DNA of 64,000 nt from Sipunculus nudus (Eukaryota > Annelida > Sipuncula > Golfingiida > Sipunculidae). The DNA lies in NCBI GenBank assembly GCA_026874595.1, contig CM049320.1:25024214-25088213 (forward strand). The letters are read 5' to 3'. Of this stretch, positions 27,120 to 40,200 are shown one piece after another. The stretch's first letter is position 1, and each line of letters begins with the position of its first letter. Both the position numbers and the translations under genes were made by a program. The notes beneath the pieces are model-generated. The model was not told where the DNA came from. It did not search any database and saw only the letters and a program-made list of their open reading frames with translations.

Positions 27120-28255
27120 AGGTTTATCCTGTAGTGTTCCTATGTTTGTTTTGTGTTAGTTTTAGACAAAATGTGTCATGGTCATTCAATAAAACAGGCA
27201 TATTTATGCAATTTGAATATGTAATAATACTGTAGGACTTATTTTCCGATCGGTTGTATGAATATATGTTGTGATGGTTTTGGAAGGCAAATTTGTGCCT
27301 ACTATTACTGATATCAAGCACTATCGTGTACTATGGTTTGGATAATTGAGAGGTTTTCTTATAAATGGAAATTAATTTTTATTAATTACTACCTCCAATC
27401 CTCCAAGTAATGGGCAAGATGTTGTCAATGAAATAGAAAATGTGATACCACTCAGCTCTTCAATGAAATAATAAAACAAACTTGTATATATAGTCAATTT
27501 TAGGGAGATAACAGTTGAAGTCAATGGCTTGGCTACAGGAGGATCTCAAACTGATCACATGAGGGTGACACTTGCAAGGGCAGGTATTTATGCCGTTTGG
27601 TGGTAGCACCGAAGTTCATGAGGCCGGTTATTAAAGACATCACAGCATAAGACACTAGAACATATGTTAACTCAGACAGGTTTATAAGGAAAAGAATTAT
27701 TTTATTTACATATGTTAGGTGCAAATATAATTATGAATGGCGTGGCGATCAGTGATGCATAACCCCATAGATCATAGTGCAACATTTAAACGGTGAATTT
27801 GTAAGTCATCATAAATAGACGGAAAATACATTTACTTAATCAACAACACCGATTGGTAAATATTGGTGGGCTTCGATCCAAGTACCTGCAATAAACAGAT
27901 ATTTTATACCCATCTTCTCTTCAGAGGGACAGGCAGTCGAACTTTTTTAGACAAAAAAAAATTTTTATTTTTCAATCAAAAGATTGAGCGATTAACATTA
28001 TGCCACAGTCATTGACGACCTAGACAGATACGGGTACCTTTACGTGTAAACAATCAAGACCTGCGCATAATAAAGAACTTTAAGTGGAAGCTGAGATTTC
28101 TGTTTTAATCGACACGAAGTATGCTTTGGTTTTACTGATAATCGTCCATTTATGTCTTTCAACCTCCTTTCTCGTAACAATTAGACATATGTAGTTAAAA
28201 GCAGCCGCATTTCAGTTTAAGGAATCTATGAATTATGATTCATCATTTTTATCAG

Positions 28256-29487
28256 TTGACCAGGTCAAGCAGCAGATACGTGAAGGTATCGTTCTGTTCA
28301 TGGAGCTGTATGCACAAGGAGACCAGAGGTCCTACACATCTGATTGCGTCCTCATGCCACCAGACGGACCAACAACACACGGCTCCGGTAACATTCTTTT
28401 GTCAATGCCTCATGAATAACCATTTAGTAGGTCTGATGGAACAGATCATGAATATTGATTCTGTGTCCGTGTCCCCCAAATCAGAAATGGATTCTACATG
28501 ATACCACCCATACACATGCAATATACTCATTTAGGTAATTTTATTCTCGCTTTAACATTCTCAGGGTTATCGTTGTATAAAAGTGTGCAAAGGTCCTCGG
28601 ATTAAAATAATGATTATTGGGAGCAATTTATTTCAATTTGTTGCAGTCCGTTTCTTTTTAAAATTCAAATGAGTTAAAAACAAAAGTAATATGCCTACTT
28701 CATGCTAAAATCACAGTCACAAAAATCAAATGAATATTTCTTGAAAAGCATAGTTTCCTATACCTCAATATTGCTTTATGTTGATAAACTCTTGCTATTG
28801 TCTTTAATCAACATTATCTATTTAAGTTCAATAACCAATTATGTTTACCTATGTCTTCAGAGCTTAAGAATATCTTTGGTAGCTCGGATGTGAAGAGATA
28901 CGTCGTGAAAAACGATGAAATTCTGGTGGATGGGAACATGGCGATATCACGTGACAAAGTCACCGGTTATTTCGCCGATGGTTGCGTGGCTATGAAAGGA
29001 AAGTAAGTGACATAAATTTTGATTAATTTTTTAATTGTTTTATTGCGATATTGTTATTAACACTATCTGCGCCAAGGATATAGCTTGACGGATATGGAAT
29101 ATGAATCCAACTGTACACACGCATGGATATAGATCTTGCCTTGTTCATTTGTTATTGCCAAAACTGATTTTATTTATAATTACTATTCAAATCACTGACG
29201 CCATCTTTAAATATAGACACTTGTTATTTTGTGGTGTATCGTTATCAAATACACTCATTTTTAGATATAAAATTACGTGATATCAGACGCACCTTATCAA
29301 ACAATGCATAAAGCTTATTGAATGTGATTATAAAAGAAGGTAGTACTATAGACACACTCTATATCGCGAGATATATTGTCAATCATTATTGTTTTATAAT
29401 TTTAATTTCTTCAGTTCCCTGACCGTCTGGCAAAAGAGAAATGTACAATGGAAAATTAGATACGACATGTGGACGAACGCTCTTTGA
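28256..29487 (+). CDS. Array copy E: DUF4440/SnoaL-like gene, exons 2-4 intact, first exon uncertain
   Basis: Exons are 28256-28387, 28861-29002 and 29415-29487 (TGA at 29485-29487), with normal GT/AG sites and family phases. Exon 2 is 132 nt instead of 147. Five codons (MDGLA in its relatives) are missing in frame between YAQGD and QRSYTSDC. The rest keeps SDCVLMPPDGPTTHGS, SSDVKRYVVKNDEIL, DGNMAISRD and SLTVWQKR...YDMWTNAL. The two upstream first-exon modules have lost their donors. An ATG at 28228 lies in the same frame directly before exon 2 (nine extra codons, MNYDSSFLS, read through the acceptor), so an unspliced alternative first exon is possible. If neither is used, this is a recently silenced copy. 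The deletion falls between helix and strand and could shorten a loop of the NTF2-like fold. Confidence 0.6.
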
Positions 29488-30190
29488 ACATTTCAAGACG
29501 GTAGTTGGATTCCGGATAGCTTTTATAGTCCAGAAATCCTATCTATATGTGTCTCTGCAATAATGTCTCTGTTCAGTCATGCTGAACAGATCCGAACACT
29601 CTTTCACATGTAGATATTGTAATCTTCCTTAGAACGGTGCTTAGCTTAAACCTTCTTGCTTGTTGTGTAAACTGCCTCTTATCATATGGTTTCTTTAGTG
29701 CTATGGTGTTCTTCAAAAAGAAAAGGGTCTACCGTCAAAAAATAGGTTTGAGTCAGTACATCAAGCCTTACACAAAGCACGTCAAGGATTATAAGAGTGG
29801 TGTAGGTAAATGTTCAGAATAAAAATCATCATGCAGTGTTTTTTATCTTTTTTTTCTTATTAAATCATCTTAAGCGCTCCCTCCGCAAAACAATTTTCTT
29901 TCAGCCCCTTCCTTTTAATGTGATGCTTTAACGTTTGCCCAGGTACCCACATCTCTTTATGAGCATCAATCACATTTATTTTAATTTTTTTGTATGTATG
30001 CATATGTAATTTGTTTAAATAGATATAGAGTCAAAACTTACGTACCTCCACCATAATCTTGATCAAACTTTCCTGTGATCATGTGTGCAAATATTCATGG
30101 ATCAAAAACCTGGCTCACAGAAAAACGAACAAGCATTGGCATAGAATCCCTTGAAGAACAACCACATTATGGTGGCCCAGATAGAAATCA
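29488..30190 (+). other. 3' flank of copy E; no gene
   Basis: The sequence resembles the flanks downstream of copies A and F (TTTCAAGAC, GTGTCTCT, GAACACTCTTTCACATG, TAGAACGG, ATCACATGG or ATCATATGG). This indicates that the duplicated unit extends at least 500 bp beyond the stop codon. Confidence 0.55.
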
Positions 30191-30370
30191 GAGTTTAAAA
30201 AATCGGGGGCCTAGAAAGTCGAGGGGTAAAACTCTCGGCTCTCTCCGTTGGCGCCCCGGTATCGATCCCGGCGTGGCGATGACTGTGGGTTGTAGTTTGC
30301 CCGTCCAAGGCGGGTGCTTTTCCCTGGATTCTCCGGTTTCTTCGGCCTCTACATTCTACAGAACGCCAGA
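30190..30370 (+). mobile_element. SINE-like fragment
   Basis: A GC-rich island in AT-rich DNA contains CTCTCGGCTCTCTCCG, then CCCCGGTATCGATCCCGGCG, which is tRNA B-box-like (GGTATCGATCC), followed by a TTCCCTGGATTCTCCGGTTT segment. The combination is typical of tRNA-derived SINE heads with a conserved central region. Boundaries and orientation are uncertain. Open frames on both strands here are not genes. Confidence 0.4.
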
Positions 30371-30591
30371 ATATGAGCCATGGAAAGTTGCGCCATTTGT
30401 TATAAAAACTATTTGTACAATCCATGTAAAATAATATTTAATATTAAATACATTCCACATAATTTTATCAAAACCTGTTCAATACGTTTTGCCTGGAGTT
30501 GCTAAAGGACATATCACTGAAGGAGAACAGCTCCAGGCCTAGATATAATAATCATGAACACCAATTTTGATACTTTTATTTCCTTTTCATT

Positions 30592-30668
30592 GTTTCCCTA
30601 ATCGTCTCACAAAGGCGAGATTGACATTGGTTCACGAGTCTCCATATGTGGACGTAGGGTCTTTCAAA
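30592..30668 (+). pseudogene. Extra decayed exon 4 downstream of copy E
   Basis: TTTCCCTAATCGTCTCACAA, GGCGAGATTGACATTGG, ATATGTGGACG and GGGTCTTTCAAAG follow the order of exon 4 of copies E and F (TTCCCTTACCGTCTGGCAAA, GAGATGGACAATGG, ACATGTGGACG, CCCTTTGAACG). The tryptophan codon TGG has become TCA and the frame is broken. The flanks before and after match those of the second relic at 43846, so both derive from one ancestral duplicated unit. Confidence 0.55.
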
Positions 30669-31167
30669 GCGGGATTACTACAACACTTGCACATACAAAC
30701 AATTTCTTGATTCTTGGTGTCCCCTGTTCCCTGATACCACCCGACCGCAGTTGCATATCTTCTAATTTTTTTTTTCAAACCCAGTTGTTTCAGTCCTGTT
30801 TATTGAGACGTACTGTATATTTAAAATATGAAAGATTAATAAGTAAAAATTTCACTTTTTTTCCAGGAAGATATTGAGTTGGGGAGACGTTTGGGATGAA
30901 TTATTGAAAAAATATGTTGACTCACTTATGGACCGGCATCATATACATTAAACAAAAATGTACTCCTCCATCAAATTTTTTAATGTTTTTTTTTTATCGT
31001 AAGAAGGTCTCACATCCTCACAGCCTTCTCCATTTTATGAAGTAACATTTTAAGTTAACCTTCAGGTTCGATTAAACGAGGGTTATCCATGAACTCTTGT
31101 AGAACATTTATTTCTTGTCCCAACATGTATCTCTGATAAAATATGAGATCAGATAATTGGCCCTTAT
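30669..31167 (+). other. Spacer downstream of the exon-4 relic; no gene
   Basis: The AACCCAGTTGTTTCAGTCCTG segment near 30779 recurs near 44009 downstream of the sister relic. Nothing else was recognised. Confidence 0.4.
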
Positions 31168-31572
31168 CGTCACGGATAACAATAAGAAGTTCTATCAGAT
31201 TTTTCATAAAGTTTTTATATACATTGTATATTTATTGATCATGACTTTTTATCTGTCCCTGAAAACTGGTATCTATTTTTAATACAATTTCCTCATAATT
31301 TTAAGACTGTCATATCGATTCGATGCATTATGTTTCGCAACTGTAATTTCGCCCAGTATCCTGATAACTGACGTCACGGATAACAATAAGAAGTTCTATC
31401 AGATTTTTTATAAAGTTTTTATATACATTATATATTTATTGATCATGACTATTTATCAGTTCCTGAAAACTGGTATCTTTATTTAATACATTTTCCTCAT
31501 AATTTTAAGACTGTCATATCGATTCGATGCTTAATGTTTCGCAACTGTAATTTCGCCTAGTATCCTGATACC
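31168..31572 (+). repeat. Tandem duplication, two copies of about 204 bp
   Basis: CGTCACGGATAACAATAAG begins both copies (31168 and 31372), and TTTCGCAACTGTAATTTCGC followed by AGTATCCTGATA ends both. The copies differ by only a few substitutions, so the duplication is young. Confidence 0.9.
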
Positions 31573-34500
31573 TTGTGTGTTTTTATTATTACTTCTCCCC
31601 ACCACCATTCCTTCTTCTCAAACACCTCCATCCGATTGGGGGAGACATGTTGTTTTCATTCCTATCGTTTGTCGTTTGTCGTCAGTCTTTGTCTGTAGGA
31701 TAACTTTGAAATTAATCTTTAAATAACATGAAACATAAATTATTTCTTGAGATTGAGATCGAGAAATGTGGACCTCGGACAGGTTCTTAAAGGTCATATC
31801 ACCTTCATCATACTTCATAAACTTTAGGATTTCTTGTGAACCTAATTACGAAATATTGTCTTTTTCCCTACATGTGACACACAAGTTTTCACGGAACCAT
31901 ATTTTGTCCTTAAATTTGACATCAAAGTTGTTTTAAATTCTTAGATGAGACCGAACTTTGTGAGTATTGCATTTGATTTTGATCAAACTTGACACAGCCG
32001 TTGTTTCTACAGAGTTCTCAGATATTTTTTAAAACTCTTATCAATATCAATATATCTCAATTTCCCTTGATCAATTATTCTTAAAATAAATTTACCAGCA
32101 GGTCTTGAATACTTGTCCTTCACAGAAGACTTATGGCACCACTTGTGAAGTGTTGAGGTTTTTGGCCGCTTCCAGCTAAAACAGGTGTGAGTTAAGAACT
32201 AAAGTATAAACAGGAGGCATCTTTTAATAATTATAATGTTGCACGTTCATTGATATGAAACAACGGATGAAGTATGTTCAAATTGGGGTTATGTCCTTTG
32301 GTATAATAGTGGTGTTTATCTGTAATACTTCCAATTTTGGTGAAGATCTAATAAAACATTACATTTCATAATGATGGGTGGACAAATTGTTAAGATTCAG
32401 AAATTAGCAAGTGCAAGGAAAGTAATTATTCCGAATTGAAAGCTGTGGACCTTGATCTTGATTATCAATGTCAAAGCAATTAAGAATAACTATGAACCTC
32501 ATAAATTTTAAAACACCGCATATTTTTCATCCACGTTCTATGTGAGGTTCCCAAATTGATGACCTTGACCTTAGTTTTAAGGTTAAATTCTTTCGAAAGA
32601 TTGTTAATGCATTTACTGCAAAACTTCTGTGGTCACACTTTCAATCTTTCATAAACTCTTTACCTGATAGGCAGGGGGGAAACCTGCAATATTGTTTTCA
32701 AAAGGCCAGAGGGTCTACTTCTTTAGAAAGGGGTCTTGATGTATTTACAGTCAATTTTGGAATTTGCAAACCTTTTATCTTTCCCGTATGGTTATCTACC
32801 AACCATTTCATCCAAAATCTTCTATATTTCATAATTAGCTGACCTACCAGTGGGAAAGAACAATATTTTTTTAGGTCCAAAGGTAGAGGGGCAAGATCAC
32901 ATGATTCACATTTGAAAAAAAAATAAATTATAAACTAAAATATCCTAATTCACAAACTGAGATCAACTTCGACACAAATTGGTACCTGGTCCATTCCAGG
33001 AATTTGAATTTGGAATTTGGTACCTCCCAAATTTTCCCTTTCAAGTGCACAAATAGGGGTAAACCGCACGTCGACTATATCTATAGGGAACCACTGTTTG
33101 AACCGACATGAATTTTTGAAACGCTGCCGGGGGTGGGGGTGTCATGGTGTCGGGGAGGGGTTTGGGTTGAGACTTAAAAAATACACCAAGATTCAGGACT
33201 GTAGATGTAATTACAGTTGAGAAACTGAAAGATCAACGTAATTCCGTTTATGGTTATTGCCGTACATGGCAGCTTGTTTGTTTTATTTGCTTACTAAAGC
33301 AGCTGTATTGGATTTTGGAAAGGTAATATGGCATTTTGTCGCCGTAAAATGCAAAGGTCATGAGTGTTCTACGGCCTCTGTTGTCTGCATTGCATTGGAT
33401 GTCGATACCACCCGTGAAAATGAAGGAAGCTTACTCTTCTTTACCCATGAAGAACGTTATCCTGTTTTGACACTAAACTTGACATTTAACAAACTCTAAG
33501 AACATAGTTAATTTAAATTTAAAAGGGACCCTTTTCGATATTTTAAATCTATTAACTAAATTTAACCACTTAAACCTCTACTAAAATCGGCCGGAGAATG
33601 ACGATCCCATTGTTCACAGGCTGCTGGTTATGTTTAATAACATATAGGGGCCATCAAATAATACATAAACATGAAGAAGGACAAATCGCGGGAAGTTAGA
33701 AAAACCAGAGTTTGTAAAGGCGTCTTGCAGAGTCGTGACATTTAAACTTCCACATTTACATGTGTCCAACAACATTAAGTTACATGAGTTTTGCGTTTTC
33801 AACATCTGCGGTTTTTAACGTGATTACTTATAGCATGTAGACAGACAAGAGTTTACATTCTTAACATAGAGCCTTCCTGAGCCTGGATAAGAGCAAGGCT
33901 AAAATCACATACATTCTACAGACTATTCAGCTGAAATGCTGGCCTTAAATAAACACAGGATTACATTCAAATTCTGATAGTCATTTCTTGATCCATTGGT
34001 CTGTGATAGGAAGGCGCACAGGCAGGGGTCGTGTGCAGAATGTCGATAGGGCTCATTATGTGTCTATCAGATGGCGCTCCCTGTCTTGGGGCAAAAATAT
34101 GTTTTCTTCATGGAACAACTTGCTATCGTGAGTGCATATGAACTCACGAATGCCCAACTGTAATAAAATAACAGGTCACCGGCCCAAACTAAAATGAATG
34201 AACCTGTTATTGGCCCGAGTCCTAGTGAATGAACGGTTAATGTATCAGAAACGTAGTGCATGGTTATTGTCACGAGAACCACTGTACTTTGAGGCACTTG
34301 TATAACTGTGAAAGTTCAAAATACACATGAACACATGATTCCGTTGCGACGTAACAAACCATGATGTTGCTAAGATTCTATTGAGAGCTACAAAGAACAC
34401 CATGTTGACACCTGGTCATAGTATGCTCTGAAGAGTCACTGTTTTTACCTGATTGTTTCTCTTTTTAATCCTCACTATAACTATCGAAGTACAGCTACCA

Positions 34501-34795
34501 TGTTGTCTAGATAACTCCTAAATGATGGAAACATGTTGTATAGAATAACCCCTGAATGCGTGAAGTATGTGCTATACACAGAATATAAGGGAAAACCAAA
34601 AATGTTAATGACCATTAATCTCGATTTCTTATAGAAACTTAAAATTATATTTGGTACAATATTTGATATTAAATTTTAATTAATAGTTAAACTCATGAAT
34701 TTTATGTGCTGATGCTACTCCTGGGTAAAGATAACCTGTACTTATTAAAAAACAGTTACCTCATTTGTAAAACTGCATAATTAACATGACTGTTA
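31573..34795 (+). other. Spacer between copies E and F; no gene seen
   Basis: Short open frames (for example 33017-33220, 33257-33499 and 34067-34297 on -) show no recognisable domain and no splice-supported continuation. At 34660-34760 there is weak resemblance to 26000-26110 (ATCTGGCACAATATTTG... / CTACTCCTGGGTA..ATAACCTGTA), so the duplicated block carrying the F promoter module begins at least 150 bp upstream of that module. Confidence 0.45.
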
Positions 34796-34799
34796 GGAT

Positions 34800-35056
34800 G
34801 TATGTTTTAATTCTCAATATAATGCGTCTGCTTGAGTGTGTCACTGGTGTCCTTAAAATAGCAATACACGGCAAACCGAGAGGTTTATGTTCATGGAAAG
34901 CCTCCAGATAGAATACTTATTATTATGAGCTTGTTCTATAATTATCCAGTATTACTGTACACCTGTACTGCTGCACGGCTGTGTATACGAATGTGAAAGC
35001 AGAACTTGCTCGGACGTGAAGCAACAGGGCATCAGGTTGATCCTCCTCAAAACGAA
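34800..35056 (+). promoter_or_regulatory. Putative promoter/5' leader module of copy F
   Basis: It contains GTGTGTCACTGGTGTCCTTA, AAACCGAGAGGTTTATGTTCATG, the exact TTCTATAATTATC box at 34934-34946 (123 bp before the ATG), CTGTACTGCTGCACGGCTG, AGAACTTGCTCGGACG, and TCCTCCTCAAAACGAA immediately before the start. It is very close to the two E modules and the G module, which marks a recently duplicated E-F-G subgroup. Confidence 0.5.
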
Positions 35057-35567
35057 ATGGCTACAGGTAGGTCGCTCTAAAGGTTTCCTTTGTTTGTATT
35101 GTGTCATTGTTATTCATTAAGACTCATTTTCATGCATTGTGTGTATGTCATAATACAGTAGGTTTATTATTTCAGATCAGTTTTATATGTTGTGTAAGTA
35201 TTTGAATGCAGGATTATGCCTCCTATTACTCATTTTATTTACTATCGTGTACTATGGTTTGGATAACTGAGAGGTTTTCTTTTACATGAAAATTAGTTTT
35301 TATTAATTACTACCTCCAATTCAATTTCCCAAGCGAAAGGACAAGGTAAGAGATATTTGAAATAATGGGCAGCTACGGATTAGATAGAGGGGGTGAGTAG
35401 CAAAAATACATATAAATCATTAATGATGTTGATATAATCAAACATGCAATTATTTCTTGATATTAAACATGATCTGAGATAGAATGTAAGTATTTCATGA
35501 CATGGTATTGTCTATGACATAGATAATGTGATACGGCTCCACTCTTCATTGAAATAATAAAAAAAAG

Positions 35568-35622
<55 letters not shown>

Positions 35623-37197
35623 GTTGTGGGGTAGATAACAGTTGAAGTCAGGCTTGGCCATAGGGGGGTGTCATACTTGTCACTTGAGGGTGACACTTCT
35701 AAAGTCACTTTTTTATACTGTTTGGCGGCAGCACCGAAAACAATGTGGCTATTTAATAAAGAAATCACAGGATAAGACCCTAGTATAGATGTAAATCAGA
35801 CGGGTATATCAAGGAATGGAATACCTTCATTTACACATGTCAGATGCAAATATTAATACGATTGGCGTGGCGACCAGTGATGTATAACAGCATGGATCAT
35901 AGTGCAACATTTAAACGGTAAAATTGTGAGTCAGCATAAATAAACACATCTACTAAATCAAAACAAATTGGTAACTATCAGTTGGCTTTGATTCCACACT
36001 GTTAAAAAACACCATAACAATACTTACACATTATATGTGTTATTTCACACTGCATGTCATCGTTAGGGGATTTACACATATCAGCGCAATATTAGCACAT
36101 TTCAGTGCAGTGTTGTCAGTGGTCGGATGCCGGTATGGCGGATTACAATCTGACGCACAGCACAACATTCCGCCTAGCAATGTAATTGTTTACATACCCA
36201 AACCTTCACGCCCGTACGGGGGGGGGGGGGGGGGGGGGGGCTAACTGCCCATGGGTAGTCCAGCGGGCCACGGCTCACTGTGATGTGACTGGTTGGGAAC
36301 TGGGTCAGCGCCGAGTTATAAAGTTGACTGGACCAGGGTCGACAAGCACAGCTTCACCAGCCTGTGAACTGTGCCACAAATCGCCATTTTTCTGATTTTT
36401 CATCAAGTTTCTGTCAATGTGTGAAGACTTTTATGTTTAGTAGGTTGGCATAAATAAACCTTTACATAAATTCCTTGATAACTAGGTTTCATTTGTTGTT
36501 ACGAGTTTCAAGCTGATTCACGGCTTTAGCCATATGGCGATGTATATTTTTAAGTGAAATTCAAATTTGTCCTAATCCGTGAATCGGCTGAATTTTGATG
36601 CATTCACTAAGGTTTGTTTTGTAATATTATCGAAGGCATTCAAAGGCGAGCGATAATACCAGAATATTATACTTATTGAAAGAGGTGATTTACATGCAGG
36701 CAGTGTGGGTTCTATATAGTTCAAGTATCCAATATTACCGACAAGAGCCGGGTTTCGTACAATATCCCATCATTTAAATATTCTCATAAGCAGTTATCAT
36801 AATACTTTACATTAAATTTAATTTCTTTAGAAAAAGTAATGCAGGCCTTTAATTCAGCTTATTTTGGATAAGAGAATTTAAAAAGGTTCTGCGTTATTTT
36901 TTTTTATATGATGTAAGAGAAGTAAAAATATTTTAGGTTTTAAAGTTATAATCAAGGTTGAAATTCATGAACATAAAAGAAACCTGACTGTCTTTAAGAT
37001 ATAAAACTTCTCTTGTACACTGATGGCCGATATAAATCCACCAAGAGGATCAAAGGACAAGAAACCTGAAGGAAGGAGGAGAGGAGACCAGCTGTCAGTT
37101 CAAACGTAAACAATCTTCGTTAGAGACTGAGAGACTTTGAAAATGAGTGGATTTTAGAGTGTTAAATTTCTGTAAACTTCTCAGGATTATACTATTT

Positions 37198-37240
<43 letters not shown>

Positions 37241-40200
37241 CAATGTATTTTTTTACTATCACTTCATACAATTGTACGACGGGTAAATGCAACATATATT
37301 CCTTAAACTTCACTCTCAGATTTGATTTCTAATAAATCATCCTGCTTTTCAGTTGATTTACATATTTAACATTTGTAGCTGTAAAATCATCGAACTATAA
37401 CTGAGGCTTCTTATTGCACATAATCACATAAATATTAATATTTATTATCGAATGTTTTGATAGTAAATAGTTTTTAGCACAAACATAATGTATGAATGTC
37501 TTTTAGTTTAGTAAAAGATATAGATTAAAAAAATAGTTAAGTAATAAGCAGATTAATACTGTGCTTTCTAAGGTTTCAAAAGAGCAGTCTATTAGTACCT
37601 GTTATTGATGTTCCTCGAGCAAGCGTCTTCTAAATGGTTATTACATATTATATCAATATACAGGGTAAACCGGGTTCATCCCCCCCCAGGATCACTAACA
37701 TACTTCTTAAATCTTTTTTTTAAATCCCTGTTTTTTCTGCATGTATTGGAAGTTTGGATGCACAGATTCATTTATTATGTAATCCGTATATGGGGTATTG
37801 CATACAATATTTAAGAAATGTTAATAAATGTGTTTTGCTTAATTTAGTTTCTTCTTTCTCATAATGTGTTTGAATTTCCGATCGAGTTTGTTACTTACAA
37901 AAAAGTTATGTTAATGCCTGACGCCTGCTTAAAGACTAGCTTTGTGAAATTTCCTGTACACTAGGTTTCGGCTGCTCCGATCCCTTTCCTCAGATGTGAA
38001 ACCGATATAAGACAATTTTCAACTGCAATTTTTTTTCTTTATTAAAGCTTATTAATAAAATAATATATATGTTAAATTACATCTGGATCCCAATAAATCT
38101 ATTAAATGACAAAAAAAAAATACTGTAAAATACTAGTTATGATAGTTTGAAATTACACTGGAGTTCAATGTCAATAAAGCATTCCGATTGGATGAAAAGT
38201 AACACAAAGTATAATTGTAAAACTACATTACTATGAAATGTCAACTCTTCTGCCATTGCATAGTAATGTAAATTTACAATTTTTTTTAACAGTGCAATTC
38301 CTACACTAGGCGGATATTTTTGTCTTATCCTCTCTTGAGTGTGACAAGCAGTCTACCATTTTTTATTCCTATTTAAGTAAGGGTTACTTTTGCCTTGTAT
38401 TTGCAGGGTCGGATCCAGGATTCGGAATTGAAGGGGTCTAAGATTATAATTACATTTGCATATATGATATTCGTTTCTTGACCCATGTGTACGTACAGGC
38501 CTCAATGTGTGCACTTAGTGAGGCCTGCTAAATAATGCGAACACAAGAGTCCGTCATCTCCTTAAGTGGACTTAGTGGGCTTAAGTTCGTCAAGAATCCC
38601 CGAGTCCTAGCAGACCTCTGCATGAAAATCATCCTGTGGCAGTACAACTCGGGGAAGTGGATCTAGTCCTTTCTTTTCACTTCCTCCAAGTAAGCAGGGA
38701 ATTAAACTGTCACGATATCCCCCAAAAACATTAAATATGTTTATTCTTTAAAATGCTTAATGCAGTAATGCTTTAGATCTTGCAACTTAAATCCTATATA
38801 GGTGTCAAGGAATTTGTTTTGTAAGGGTCTCTCACTGTTGATACTTGCTCTTCGGAAATGCACAGATGCTAGGACCCATTGGTAGTTAAGTCTATCAAAT
38901 GCCTGGGTGAATCATAAGTGTCATTGCCAAATAAAAGTTATTTTCTGTGTTTGTATGTGTTTGCTAGGTCGTTTTTTATGTTAGAGCTTTGTATTCTTTT
39001 CTCATACTGGTAGAATTTTTCGTACTGAGACACTCTGGATATGCAATAATGAAGTAATTCCTGCACAGAAAAGTTTTTTATAATTCACCTCTGCCTGATG
39101 AATGTGCTTTTTATCTGCATGTTGTTTGCCAACAACATAAACGTTGGAGGACAAATAGTGTTGGTTAGAGCATGCAAAGAAATGTCATATTGTCTTTTGA
39201 AAAGTCAGATATGTTGAACGTGTTTGAATACGACGATAATCGGTAATTGAAGTAGGCTACATGTTACAAAGACTTGGATATGGAATCCGCTTATTGCCTT
39301 ATTAGCTTAGCTGACTGAAAGTCATCTGAGCAAAAACCATGACTTATTGTCCGTCGTCCACCTGGTTGTCCGTTAACAGCAAACAAATCGTAACAGTTTG
39401 ACCTAGAATTTTCTAACTTGACAGCCAGGGAGGACTACGAACAATCTCCTGAGAAAGGTAACTCCAAAGTAATTAAAATTTGATACATAAGCTCCAGTGT
39501 CTGAATAACTAATGCATTGATCGCAATGGTCTTTTTTGCATAATGATCATAGTGTTCATCCTGCAGACTGTTTGCGCCACCTTTTTTTTTTCTTACGCAT
39601 TTTTCTCAAGTTTTAGACCTTCAGATGAAGCTGTCGTCCGTTAACAGGGCAAAACTTGTATCCGTTGGACTTGAAATTTTGTAATTTTATACCATAAAAA
39701 TTCTCCTTCGAAAACTGAAAATAGGTCTCTGTTACCCGTATTCTCTGAGCTATGTCGTTCACAAGTACCCCCAGGAGAATAAAGAAAGTCACAAAATCTC
39801 CAGTATCTAAATAACTAATCCATAGACTTCCATGATTTTTTATGCATGCATATTGAAGTGCTTTACCAGGTCCTGCAGATTAATGGTGCCACCTGTATTT
39901 TTTCATGTTTGATTTTTTAATTTAAAAAATATTGAAAACCTGAAGTAATATCACTGTAACCTATATTCTGCTAGCTGTGTTATAGAACATGATTTTAACT
40001 TTCTGTTATTTAGATGGGCACACATGGTTGCAACTGGATGTAAAATAAGTTCTGTGACATATATCTTAGGTCTATTAGCAAAATGCATGCTTTTGAGCAC
40101 TCTGGAATTCATGTCACCCTTTGGTCAAAGTTTCTTCAATCCAGCTGAGCGCCATGGCCAATGGGACACTTGTTAATATAAACGCTTAGAGCGATTACCT

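Noticed and set aside
30075-30434. 119-codon open frame (and a minus-strand partner) as a gene
   Set aside because: The region is a SINE-like GC island with a tRNA B-box-like motif; frames are open on both strands because of composition.
36186-36395. Glycine-rich open frame
   Set aside because: It is a translated poly-G homopolymer inside the TIR element.
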